A DNA stretch of 64,000 nt from Candidatus Thiodiazotropha sp. (ex Monitilora ramsayi). GTDB lineage: Bacteria > Pseudomonadota > Gammaproteobacteria > Chromatiales > Chromatiaceae. The stretch spans positions 647,573-711,572 of the forward strand of contig JAHXIO010000001.1 in NCBI GenBank assembly GCA_025655595.1. The letters are read 5' to 3'. A program made the translations under genes and the position numbers. The notes below the pieces were generated by a model. The model was not told the DNA's origin and did no database searches. It was given only the letters and a program-made list of their open reading frames with translations. Of the stretch, positions 57,610 to 64,000 are shown piece by piece. How positions within the stretch are numbered: position 1 is the stretch's first letter; each line of letters begins with the position of its first letter.

Positions 57610-58680
57610 ATGTCGGAACCTCGTATGCCGATCGAGAGTGGCGTCCCGGAGATGGAGCCCTACTTACACCCCGTCCTGAAGAAAAACTACGGCCAGTGGG
57701 CTTGGCATGAGCGTCCTCGTCCCGGTGTGCTGCATCACGTCGCCAAGAGCGGTGACAGCATCTGGACCGTACGTGCCGGTACCCAGCGTCAGATGGATCT
57801 CTATACCATCCGTAAGCTGATGGATATCGCCGATGAATTCGCGGAAGGTTATGTCCGTTTCACCATTCGTTCCAACATCGAGTACATGGTGAGTGAGGAG
57901 TCCAAGGTTCAGCCGTTGATCGACAAGCTGGAGTCAGAAGGCTTCCCGATCGGTGGTACCGGTAACTCCGTATCCATGATCTCTCACACCCAGGGCTGGT
58001 TGCACTGCGACATCCCCGGTACCGATGCATCCGGTGCTGTGAAGGCTTTGATGGATGACCTCTACGACGAGTTCGTCAAGGAAGAGATGCCGAACCGTGT
58101 ACGCATCACCACCTCCTGCTGTCAGATCAACTGCGGTGGCCAAGGTGATATTGCTATCAACATCCAGCATACCAAGCCGCCGAAGATCGACCACACTCAG
58201 GTCGCCAACGTTTGTGAGCGTCCTTCGGTTGTGGCTCGCTGCCCGGTAGCTGCTATCCGTCCCGCTATGGTCAACGGCAAGCCGTCCCTGGAAGTGGATG
58301 AGAAAAAATGCATCTGCTGCGGCGCCTGTTTTCCGCCGTGTCCTCCGATGCAGATCAACGATCCGGAGCACTCCAAGTTCGCTATCTGGGTGGGCGGTAA
58401 GAATTCCAATGCCCGTTCCAAGCCGACCTTCCACAAGCTGGTTGCTGCCGGTGTACCGAACAACCCGCCGCGCTGGCCTGAGGTTTCCGATATCGTCAAG
58501 CAGATCCTCGGCGCCTACAAGGAAGATGCGAAGGATTGGGAACGTATCGGTGAGTGGGCTGATCGTATCGGTTGGCCGAAGTTCTTCGAGAAGACCGGTC
58601 TGCCTTTCACCAAGTATCACATCGATAACTGGCGCGGCAGCCGTAATAACCTGAATGCCTCTGCGCATATCCGCTTCTAA
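57610..58680 (+). CDS. dsrB: Reverse-type dissimilatory sulfite reductase subunit beta
   Basis: A 356-residue partner of DsrA. Cluster and sirohaem motifs are RITTSCCQINCGGQGDIAIN and CERPSVVARCPVAAIRP, and a ferredoxin motif is in EKKCICCGACFPPCPPMQIN. QRQMDLYTIRKLMDIADEFA and NVSMI-type glycine loop GGTGNSVSMISHT fit DsrB. ATG 57610 is preceded by GGAGG at ideal spacing. The active enzyme is an alpha2-beta2 complex in the cytoplasm that associates with DsrC. Confidence 0.96.
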   Translation: MSEPRMPIESGVPEMEPYLHPVLKKNYGQWAWHERPRPGVLHHVAKSGDSIWTVRAGTQRQMDLYTIRKLMDIADEFAEGYVRFTIRSNIEYMVSEESKVQPLIDKLESEGFPIGGTGNSVSMISHTQGWLHCDIPGTDASGAVKALMDDLYDEFVKEEMPNRVRITTSCCQINCGGQGDIAINIQHTKPPKIDHTQVANVCERPSVVARCPVAAIRPAMVNGKPSLEVDEKKCICCGACFPPCPPMQINDPEHSKFAIWVGGKNSNARSKPTFHKLVAAGVPNNPPRWPEVSDIVKQILGAYKEDAKDWERIGEWADRIGWPKFFEKTGLPFTKYHIDNWRGSRNNLNASAHIRF

Positions 58681-58719
58681 ATTCGGAAAACGTAAAGGCA
58701 ACTACAGGAAGATCTACTG

Positions 58720-59112
58720 ATGAAATTCGCGATTCAGGTAAACGAGGGTCCGTATCAGCATCAAGCGACGGACTCGGCATACCAGTTCACCAAAGCGGCG
58801 CTGGAAGCGGGACACGAGATTATGCGTGTCTTCTTCTATCACGACGGTGTCAATAACGGCACGAATCTGACCACTCCTCCACAGGATGATCGGAATGTCG
58901 TCAACCGCTGGTCCGAGCTGGCAAAACAGCACGATCTCGATATGGTCGTGTGTGTGGCGGCTGCGCAGCGGCGCGGTATCGTCGACGAAGGTGAGATGCA
59001 GCGCAACGGTAAGGATGCGCAGAACATCGCCGAAGGCTTTCGTATCTCCGGGCTTGGCCAGTTGATTGAAGCGGGCATCCAGTCCGAGCGTCTTGTGGTT
59101 TTCGGCGACTGA
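58720..59112 (+). CDS. dsrE: Sulfurtransferase subunit DsrE
   Basis: A 130-residue subunit of the DsrEFH hexamer that passes sulfur to DsrC. The sulfur-carrying cysteine is Cys78 in DMVVCVAAAQRRGI, the position known from Allochromatium DsrE. The start FAIQVNEGPYQHQATDSAYQ is typical for DsrE/TusD. AGGAAGATC precedes the ATG. It is the only DsrE-type protein with the active cysteine here. Confidence 0.95.
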   Translation: MKFAIQVNEGPYQHQATDSAYQFTKAALEAGHEIMRVFFYHDGVNNGTNLTTPPQDDRNVVNRWSELAKQHDLDMVVCVAAAQRRGIVDEGEMQRNGKDAQNIAEGFRISGLGQLIEAGIQSERLVVFGD

Positions 59113-59127
59113 TTATAGGGGTTGATG

Positions 59128-59538
59128 ATGTCTGAACAGATTAAAAAATTCATGTACGTCAACCGCCGTGCGCCCTATGGCACCATCTATGCCTGGGAGT
59201 CACTGGAAGTCGTACTGATTGGTGCTGCATTCGATCAGGATGTGAGTTTGGCTTTTATGGACGACGGTATTTACCAGCTGGTCAAAGGCCAGGATACCTC
59301 TGAGGTGGAGATGAAGAATTTCTCTCCCACCTATCAGGCGCTGGGAGATTACGACGTCACCAAACTCTACGTCGAGAAAGAGTCATTGGAGGAGAGGGGG
59401 CTGACGTTGGAAGATCTGATGCCTCTGACATACGAAGACGAGGATGACGATTGGGCAGAGAAGGATTCCATCCGTTTGGTAAGCCGCGCTGAATTGGCGG
59501 ATATCATGGATGAGCAAGATGTCCTTTTCAGTTTCTAA
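59128..59538 (+). CDS. dsrF: Sulfurtransferase subunit DsrF
   Basis: A 136-residue subunit of DsrEFH, related to TusC. It starts MSEQIKKFMYVNRRAPYGTI and continues LEVVLIGAAFDQDVSLAFMD, the family core. It contains no cysteine, as expected for DsrF. ATG 59128 follows AGGGG at normal spacing; the ATG at 59125 is too close. An acidic stretch (EDEDDDWAEKD) precedes the C-terminus. Confidence 0.93.
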   Translation: MSEQIKKFMYVNRRAPYGTIYAWESLEVVLIGAAFDQDVSLAFMDDGIYQLVKGQDTSEVEMKNFSPTYQALGDYDVTKLYVEKESLEERGLTLEDLMPLTYEDEDDDWAEKDSIRLVSRAELADIMDEQDVLFSF

Positions 59539-59553
59539 GTCGGAGTTACGAGC

Positions 59554-59859
59554 ATGAGTATCCTACACACCGTCAATAAATCACCTTTTGAAAAGTCTTC
59601 CATGGACACCTGCCTGGCCTATGCCAAAGAGGGCAGCTCCGTCCTGATGTACGAAGACGGTATCTATGGTGCGATCAAGGGCACTGCTATCGCAGATAAG
59701 GTTTCCGCCGCCAGCGGCGTGAAGTTTTATGTACTAGGCCCTGACCTTAAGGCACGTGGTGTTGCCGAAGACAAGGTCGTTGATGGCATCGAAATCGTGG
59801 ACTACGCCAAGTTTGTCAGCCTCGCTGCCGAGAACGACAAGGTACAGGCCTGGGTCTGA
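59554..59859 (+). CDS. dsrH: Sulfurtransferase subunit DsrH
   Basis: A 101-residue subunit of DsrEFH, related to TusB. It has the conserved Cys20 in MDTCLAYAKEGSSVLMYEDG, and ends DYAKFVSLAAENDKVQAWV. Start 15 bases after dsrF. Together with DsrE Cys78 this preserves both functional cysteines of the hexamer. Confidence 0.95.
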   Translation: MSILHTVNKSPFEKSSMDTCLAYAKEGSSVLMYEDGIYGAIKGTAIADKVSAASGVKFYVLGPDLKARGVAEDKVVDGIEIVDYAKFVSLAAENDKVQAWV

Positions 59860-59903
59860 TTGCATTAACTGAATAACTTTCAACTCTATCTGGGAGAGAA
59901 ACT

Positions 59904-60236
59904 ATGGCTATCGAAGCTAACGGCAAAACCTTCGAAACTGATGAAGAGGGTTACCTGACCAATCTGGCCGATTGGGAGCCCGCTGTTGCTGAGGCAATGG
60001 CTGCGGAAGATGATCTGCCGCTGAACGACGAGCATTGGGAGATCATCAACTTCCTGCGTGAGTACTATGAAGAGTACCAGATCGCTCCTGCTGTCCGCGT
60101 TCTGACCAAGGCGGTGGGCAAGAAGCTGGGTAAGGAAAAGGGTAACTCCAAGTACCTTTATGCACTGTTCCCTTATGGCCCGGGTAAGCAGGCTTGCCGT
60201 TTCGCCGGTCTGCCCAAGCCGACTGGCTGTATCTAA
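59904..60236 (+). CDS. dsrC: Sulfur carrier protein DsrC
   Basis: A 110-residue carrier whose flexible C-terminal arm holds sulfur for the sulfite reductase. The arm GPGKQACRFAGLPKPTGCI carries both cysteines, Cys98 and Cys109, ten residues apart as required to form the trisulfide. The core contains NDEHWEIINFLREYYEEYQI. GGGAGAGAA precedes the ATG. A perfect 12-bp hairpin follows the stop, which may raise the stability of this abundant protein's message. Contrast with the cysteine-less paralogue at 53744. Confidence 0.97.
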   Translation: MAIEANGKTFETDEEGYLTNLADWEPAVAEAMAAEDDLPLNDEHWEIINFLREYYEEYQIAPAVRVLTKAVGKKLGKEKGNSKYLYALFPYGPGKQACRFAGLPKPTGCI

Positions 60237-60248
60237 GTAACTGTGCTT

Positions 60249-60276
60249 GCAGAGGATGACGTCTGTCATCCTCTGC
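60249..60276 (+). other. Perfect 12-bp stem-loop after dsrC
   Basis: GCAGAGGATGAC (60249-60260) and GTCATCCTCTGC (60265-60276) pair perfectly around GTCT, 12 bases after the dsrC stop and 31 bases before dsrM. No T-tract follows, so read-through to dsrMKL is expected. Likely a 3' stabiliser of the upstream message or a partial terminator. Confidence 0.75.
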
Positions 60277-60307
60277 ACACCTGATCACTATTTGAGGAAG
60301 CAGGATC

Positions 60308-61030
60308 ATGTCATCTGTCTACGCGTTGCTGTTTATCGTAGCGACCTTAGTGCTTGTTCTTGGTCTGGCCAGGAAGATTGTCCAGTATGCCAAAGCGCCT
60401 GCTCCATTAAAGATTCCGACTACACCGGCACCTGTTACTCAGACTGGTGTGGTCATGCGGCTGTTTCGGGAAGTAGTACTCTTCGAAAGTCTGTTCAAGA
60501 GTACCAAGTGGACCTGGATTTTTTCCTGGATGTTTCACCTGGGTCTATTCCTGGTGCTGGCTCGCCACGTACGTTATTTCATTGATCCTGTTTGGCTGCC
60601 TATAGCGCTGATTCAGCCCTTTGGTAAATATGCCGCATTCGCCATGATTGCGGGTCTGGGTGGACTGCTGATCCGAAGAATTTTCGTTGATCGCGTTCGC
60701 TACATCTCATCACCTTCTGACTATCTTTGGCTGCTGTTGCTGCTCGTTATCGGTATGAGCGGTGCGATGATGACCTTTGTTGTTCACACAGATGTGGTCG
60801 CGGTCAAACAGTTTTTCACTGGATTCTGGACCTTCAGCGGTGGTGATCTGCCTATGGATCCAATCCTGCTTGTTCATCTGACCCTGGTTGCTGTACTGAT
60901 GATACTGCTGCCGTTTAGCAAGCTGCTGCATATCCCAGGTGTCTTTTTCAGCCCAACCCGTAATCAGGTGGATAATCCTCGAGAGAAGAGGCACGTGGTC
61001 GAGTGGGCGAGAAAACTTGAAGATTCTTAA
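60308..61030 (+). CDS. dsrM: DsrM, NarI-like membrane cytochrome b subunit
   Basis: A 240-residue membrane protein with about five to six helices, for example YALLFIVATLVLVLGLARK and YLWLLLLLVIGMSGAMMTFV. Candidate haem-ligand histidines are in SWMFHLGLFLVLARHVRY and VVHTDVV/VHLTLVAVLM, as in NarI-type subunits. It forms the DsrMKJOP complex linking the cytoplasmic sulfur pathway with the quinone pool. AGGAAGCAG precedes the ATG. Confidence 0.93.
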   Translation: MSSVYALLFIVATLVLVLGLARKIVQYAKAPAPLKIPTTPAPVTQTGVVMRLFREVVLFESLFKSTKWTWIFSWMFHLGLFLVLARHVRYFIDPVWLPIALIQPFGKYAAFAMIAGLGGLLIRRIFVDRVRYISSPSDYLWLLLLLVIGMSGAMMTFVVHTDVVAVKQFFTGFWTFSGGDLPMDPILLVHLTLVAVLMILLPFSKLLHIPGVFFSPTRNQVDNPREKRHVVEWARKLEDS

Positions 61031-61059
61031 ATTTATCGCTTGGCCGATGAGGGCTACAA

Positions 61060-62601
61060 ATGGCTAAAGCTGAATTCGAAACACCGGAACTGACAGAGTT
61101 TATCGAGGTTCCCAAGCTGGTCGAAGGCACCATGGAGCACATCACATGCTTCGTGGCTAAGCCGGAACATCAGGAAGCTTTGGGTTTTCCCGGTGAAAAA
61201 GTAGAGAACTGGAAAGAAGTCGCCATCGACAAGATGGGTGATCTGCTGAGCCGCTATCGTTCCTTCCAGGTATTCTTGGATTCCTGTGTCAAATGCGGTG
61301 CCTGTACCGATAAGTGTCACTACTATCTCGGCACGAAGGATCCGAAAAATATGCCGGTCGGCAGGCAAGACCTGCTGCGCAAGGTCTATCGCCGTTACTT
61401 TACCTTTGCCGGAAAATACTTTCCCAAGTTGGTTGGTGCCACCGACCTGACAGAAGAGGTGATCGACGACTGGTACAGTTACTTCCATCAGTGCTCACAG
61501 TGTCGCCGCTGTTCGGTCTTCTGTCCTTACGGTATCGATACGGCTGAAATCTCCATGGCGGCGAGAGAGATTCTCGATTCCATCGGTGTCGGACAGAAAT
61601 ACTGTAACGAGATTATCGGCAAGGTTCACAAGATCGGTAACAATCTCGGTCTGCCCGGACCTGCGATTGAAGATACTCTCGAGGGTCTGGAAGAGGACGT
61701 CTGGGAAGAGACCGATGTGGCGGTCAAATATCCGCTGGATGTGAAAGGTGTCGACATTCTTCTTGTGACACCTTCGGCCGACTTCTTCGCCGAGCCACAC
61801 GTTGACGGTTTAATCGGATACGGAAAAGTATTTCACGAGGCCGGCGTCAGCTGGACGCTGAGTACCAAGGCCTCCGAGGCCGGTAACTTCGGTATGTTCA
61901 TCGGCAGCTACGAGAATATGCGTCGCGTATCTCTGCGCATCCGCGAGGCGGCACTTGAGCTGGGTGTAAAACGTATCGTCTTCGGCGAGTGCGGTCACGC
62001 CTGGCGTATCGCCTACAGCTTCCTGAACACGCTGGCCGGACCTTTCGATTTTCTCGACCCCGATTATCCGGTGCCGCAGCATATCTGTGAGTTCACCCTG
62101 AACGAGATCGAACAGGGAACCCTGGAGTTCGACAAGTCCGAGAATGACGACATGTCGATCACCTTTCACGACTCCTGTAACGTGGCCCGCGCATCACGCA
62201 TGGGCGACAAGCCGGGCGGTCAGTTCGAGATTCCCCGCAAGGTGATCAAAGCGGTGGTTAACAACTACCACGACATGGAGTGGGACACCATCCATGAGCG
62301 CACCTTCTGCTGCGGTGGCGGCGGTGGTCTGCTGACCGACGACCTGATGGAGGTTCGCGTCAAGGGCGCCAAACCTCGTATGTCAGCGTTCAAGAACGTC
62401 ATGGAAGAGAAGGGCGTTACCCACCTGGCGGCGATCTGTGCGATCTGCAAGAGCCAGTTCACCAAGGTGTTCCCCTATTACGGGATGGATATGTTCCAGA
62501 TCGTCAGCGTTCACCAACTGGTCAGTAACGCGATCGTGATGAACAGAAAGACGCCACCGGAGGAAGCCCCCGGCTATGGCGAAGACGATGACGACGAATA
62601 G
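61060..62601 (+). CDS. dsrK: DsrK, HdrD-like iron-sulfur subunit
   Basis: A 513-residue cytoplasmic catalytic subunit of DsrMKJOP. Two [4Fe-4S] motifs are in SCVKCGACTDKCHYYLGTKD and CSQCRRCSVFCPYGIDTAEI. The CCG-domain cysteines typical of heterodisulfide reductase appear as FHDSCNVARASRMGD and TFCCGGGGGLLTDDLMEV, with CAICKSQFTKVFPYYG near the end. It probably handles the DsrC disulfide or trisulfide at the membrane. Start 29 bases after dsrM, with GAGGG upstream. Confidence 0.96.
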   Translation: MAKAEFETPELTEFIEVPKLVEGTMEHITCFVAKPEHQEALGFPGEKVENWKEVAIDKMGDLLSRYRSFQVFLDSCVKCGACTDKCHYYLGTKDPKNMPVGRQDLLRKVYRRYFTFAGKYFPKLVGATDLTEEVIDDWYSYFHQCSQCRRCSVFCPYGIDTAEISMAAREILDSIGVGQKYCNEIIGKVHKIGNNLGLPGPAIEDTLEGLEEDVWEETDVAVKYPLDVKGVDILLVTPSADFFAEPHVDGLIGYGKVFHEAGVSWTLSTKASEAGNFGMFIGSYENMRRVSLRIREAALELGVKRIVFGECGHAWRIAYSFLNTLAGPFDFLDPDYPVPQHICEFTLNEIEQGTLEFDKSENDDMSITFHDSCNVARASRMGDKPGGQFEIPRKVIKAVVNNYHDMEWDTIHERTFCCGGGGGLLTDDLMEVRVKGAKPRMSAFKNVMEEKGVTHLAAICAICKSQFTKVFPYYGMDMFQIVSVHQLVSNAIVMNRKTPPEEAPGYGEDDDDE

Positions 62602-62679
62602 TATTCGATAACTAGCGCAAACAACGATTCCTACCCTGTGTAGGGCACGACCAAGACAAGTTCCATAAGGAGACTGAAA

Positions 62680-64000
62680 ATGGCAACTCCTAGTGAAGAG
62701 ATGAAAAAAGATATTACTTGGCGCCGCTTTGAAGATGGTGAGCAAGAGTGGGATGATTGGGGTGACAAGATCTTTCTTGAAGATACCTCATACAAGTGCC
62801 CTACCTATATCAACCGTACACCTCCCTGTCAGGGTGGCTGCCCCTCTGGCCACGACATCCGCGGCTGGCTCGCTATCGTGCGTGAGCAGGAAAAACCTTC
62901 CGAAGGCATGGAGTGGGAGCAGTACGCCTTCGAGCGTGCCGTAGAGGCCAACCCCTTTCCTTCCATGATGGGCCGGGTATGCCCCGCACCTTGTCAGGAC
63001 GGTTGTAACCGTAACGATGTCGAGGATTTCGTCGGTATCAACTCAGTTGAACAGTACATCGGCGATACCGCTATCGAGAAGGGCTTCAAGTTCACCCCAG
63101 GCGCCGATACCGGAAAGAAAGTGGCAGTCATCGGCGGCGGTCCCGCTGGCATGGCCGCGGCTTTCCAGCTGCGTAAGATCGGCCACGGCGTGACGGTTTT
63201 TGAGAAAGACCCCGAGCTGGGCGGCATGATGCGCTACGGCATCCCCAACTATCGTATTCCCCGTGACAAGCTGCAGGCGGAGATCCAGCGTATTGTCGAT
63301 ATGGGTGTGGAGGTCAAGACCGGTGTTAAAGTCGGTGTTGATATTCCGGTGGCCGATATCGAGAAAGAGTATGGCGCCATTCTCTGGGCTCTGGGCTGCC
63401 AGAACGGCCGTGACCTCCCGGTGGACGGCTGGGTCGGTACGCCAAACTGTGTTTCCGGTGTGGCTTTCCTCAAGGCCTTTAATGAAGGCCGCATGAAGGT
63501 TACCGCAAAGAAAGTTGTCTGTATCGGTGGTGGTGACACCTCTATTGACGTCATCTCCGTTGCCCGTCGTCTGGGTACTAATGACGCTGCCGGGAAACCG
63601 GAAGATGTGGTGCTAGACACCTCTATGAACCAGGATAACGCACTGGCCGACGGGGCTCAGCCTGCGGCTGCAACCCTGACCTCCCTGTTCACCAAGGACA
63701 AGATGTTCGCGGCTCAGCACGAGATTCACGATGCGCTGCACGAGGGTTGCGAGATTCTGGATGGCGTGATGCCCCTGAAAGTGGTCGTCGGTGACGATGG
63801 TCGTGCCACCGGCCTCAAAGTCTGTGACTGCACTATGGACGGCATGACCCCGGTTCCCACCGAAGGTACCGAGCGGGTGCTGGAGGCCGATCTCATCGTC
63901 TCCGCCATCGGCCAGAGCGCCGACATGGAAGGCCTGGAAGATATGGCCAATGACCGCAGCCTGATGGATGCGGACAAGTTTTATCAGGTGCCCGGTAAGG
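62680..64000 (+). CDS. dsrL: DsrL, NAD(P)-linked iron-sulfur flavoprotein (partial)
   Basis: The first 440 codons of a GltD-like oxidoreductase; the gene runs off the right edge. DsrL is an FAD and iron-sulfur protein of sulfur oxidisers that channels electrons from reverse sulfite reductase to NAD. Cysteine motifs near the start are NRTPPCQGGCPSGHDIRGWL and GRVCPAPCQDGCNRNDVEDF. The FAD loop is VAVIGGGPAGMAAAFQLRKI and the nucleotide loop VVCIGGGDTSIDVISVARRL. The ATG at 62680 has AAGGAG upstream. C-terminal parts and the following dsrJOPN are outside the window. Confidence 0.95.
   Translation, partial: MATPSEEMKKDITWRRFEDGEQEWDDWGDKIFLEDTSYKCPTYINRTPPCQGGCPSGHDIRGWLAIVREQEKPSEGMEWEQYAFERAVEANPFPSMMGRVCPAPCQDGCNRNDVEDFVGINSVEQYIGDTAIEKGFKFTPGADTGKKVAVIGGGPAGMAAAFQLRKIGHGVTVFEKDPELGGMMRYGIPNYRIPRDKLQAEIQRIVDMGVEVKTGVKVGVDIPVADIEKEYGAILWALGCQNGRDLPVDGWVGTPNCVSGVAFLKAFNEGRMKVTAKKVVCIGGGDTSIDVISVARRLGTNDAAGKPEDVVLDTSMNQDNALADGAQPAAATLTSLFTKDKMFAAQHEIHDALHEGCEILDGVMPLKVVVGDDGRATGLKVCDCTMDGMTPVPTEGTERVLEADLIVSAIGQSADMEGLEDMANDRSLMDADKFYQVPGK

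Overview
The window comes from a gammaproteobacterial sulfur oxidiser that probably stores sulfur globules. This rests on a reverse-type dsr operon in the order dsrABEFHCMKL at the right edge, a Gly/Tyr-rich sulfur globule protein with a signal peptide, an FNR-type regulator with four cysteines, and gammaproteobacterial housekeeping gene orders (tig-clpP-clpX-lon-hupB-ppiD; mltD/yafS/rnhA/dnaQ; pyrG-kdsA-eno-ftsB-ispD; ispF-truD). Relatives such as Chromatiales or Sedimenticola/Thiodiazotropha-type symbionts are a reasonable guess, but the genus cannot be fixed from the sequence alone. No CRISPR array, insertion sequence, prophage or rRNA operon was seen.

Layout. 1-4.4 kb: tail of a di-haem cytochrome c peroxidase, a thioesterase/SnoaL pair, a membrane protein and parC. 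4.5-13.3 kb: tRNA-Leu, then the proteostasis block tig, clpP, clpX, lon, hupB, tRNA-Val, tRNA-Asp and ppiD. 13.5-22.6 kb: fabI, then a five-gene peptide-type ABC importer that encodes two separate double-ATPase proteins. 22.7-31.2 kb: a DUF211/VIT membrane pair, a periplasmic tandem PilJ-domain protein with a chemoreceptor, an acetoacetyl-CoA reductase, a GGDEF protein, a DUF815 ATPase and a lipoprotein. 31.5-37.5 kb: cobO divergent from a ferric iron ABC importer with a Fur-like box between them, an orphan zinc-type binding protein, and a 62-residue ORF behind an FNR/Anr-like palindrome. 37.6-42.7 kb: mltD, yafS-like, rnhA, dnaQ, fnr (with a perfect FNR box upstream) and the sulfur globule gene. 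43-51 kb: pyrG, kdsA, eno, ftsB, ispD, an inverted HDOD gene, ispF and truD. 51-55.8 kb: little-known genes next to dsr. 56.3-64 kb: the dsr operon, cut off within dsrL.

The most unusual part is the block read leftwards from 55810 to 53744, divergent from dsrA. It encodes a 63-residue protein, a repeat-like acidic helical protein, a stand-alone Cas6/Cmx6-like RAMP protein with its glycine-rich loop intact, and a DsrC/TusE-fold protein with no cysteine at all. A candidate RNA-binding protein and a redox-dead DsrC paralogue placed back to back with the sulfur oxidation operon could form a regulatory system for dsr. That function is inference; the motifs and arrangement are seen directly.

The dsr transcript also carries two strong intercistronic hairpins (after dsrA and after dsrC). 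A 14-base palindrome upstream of dsrA recurs, as its reverse complement, between fabI and the peptide transporter.
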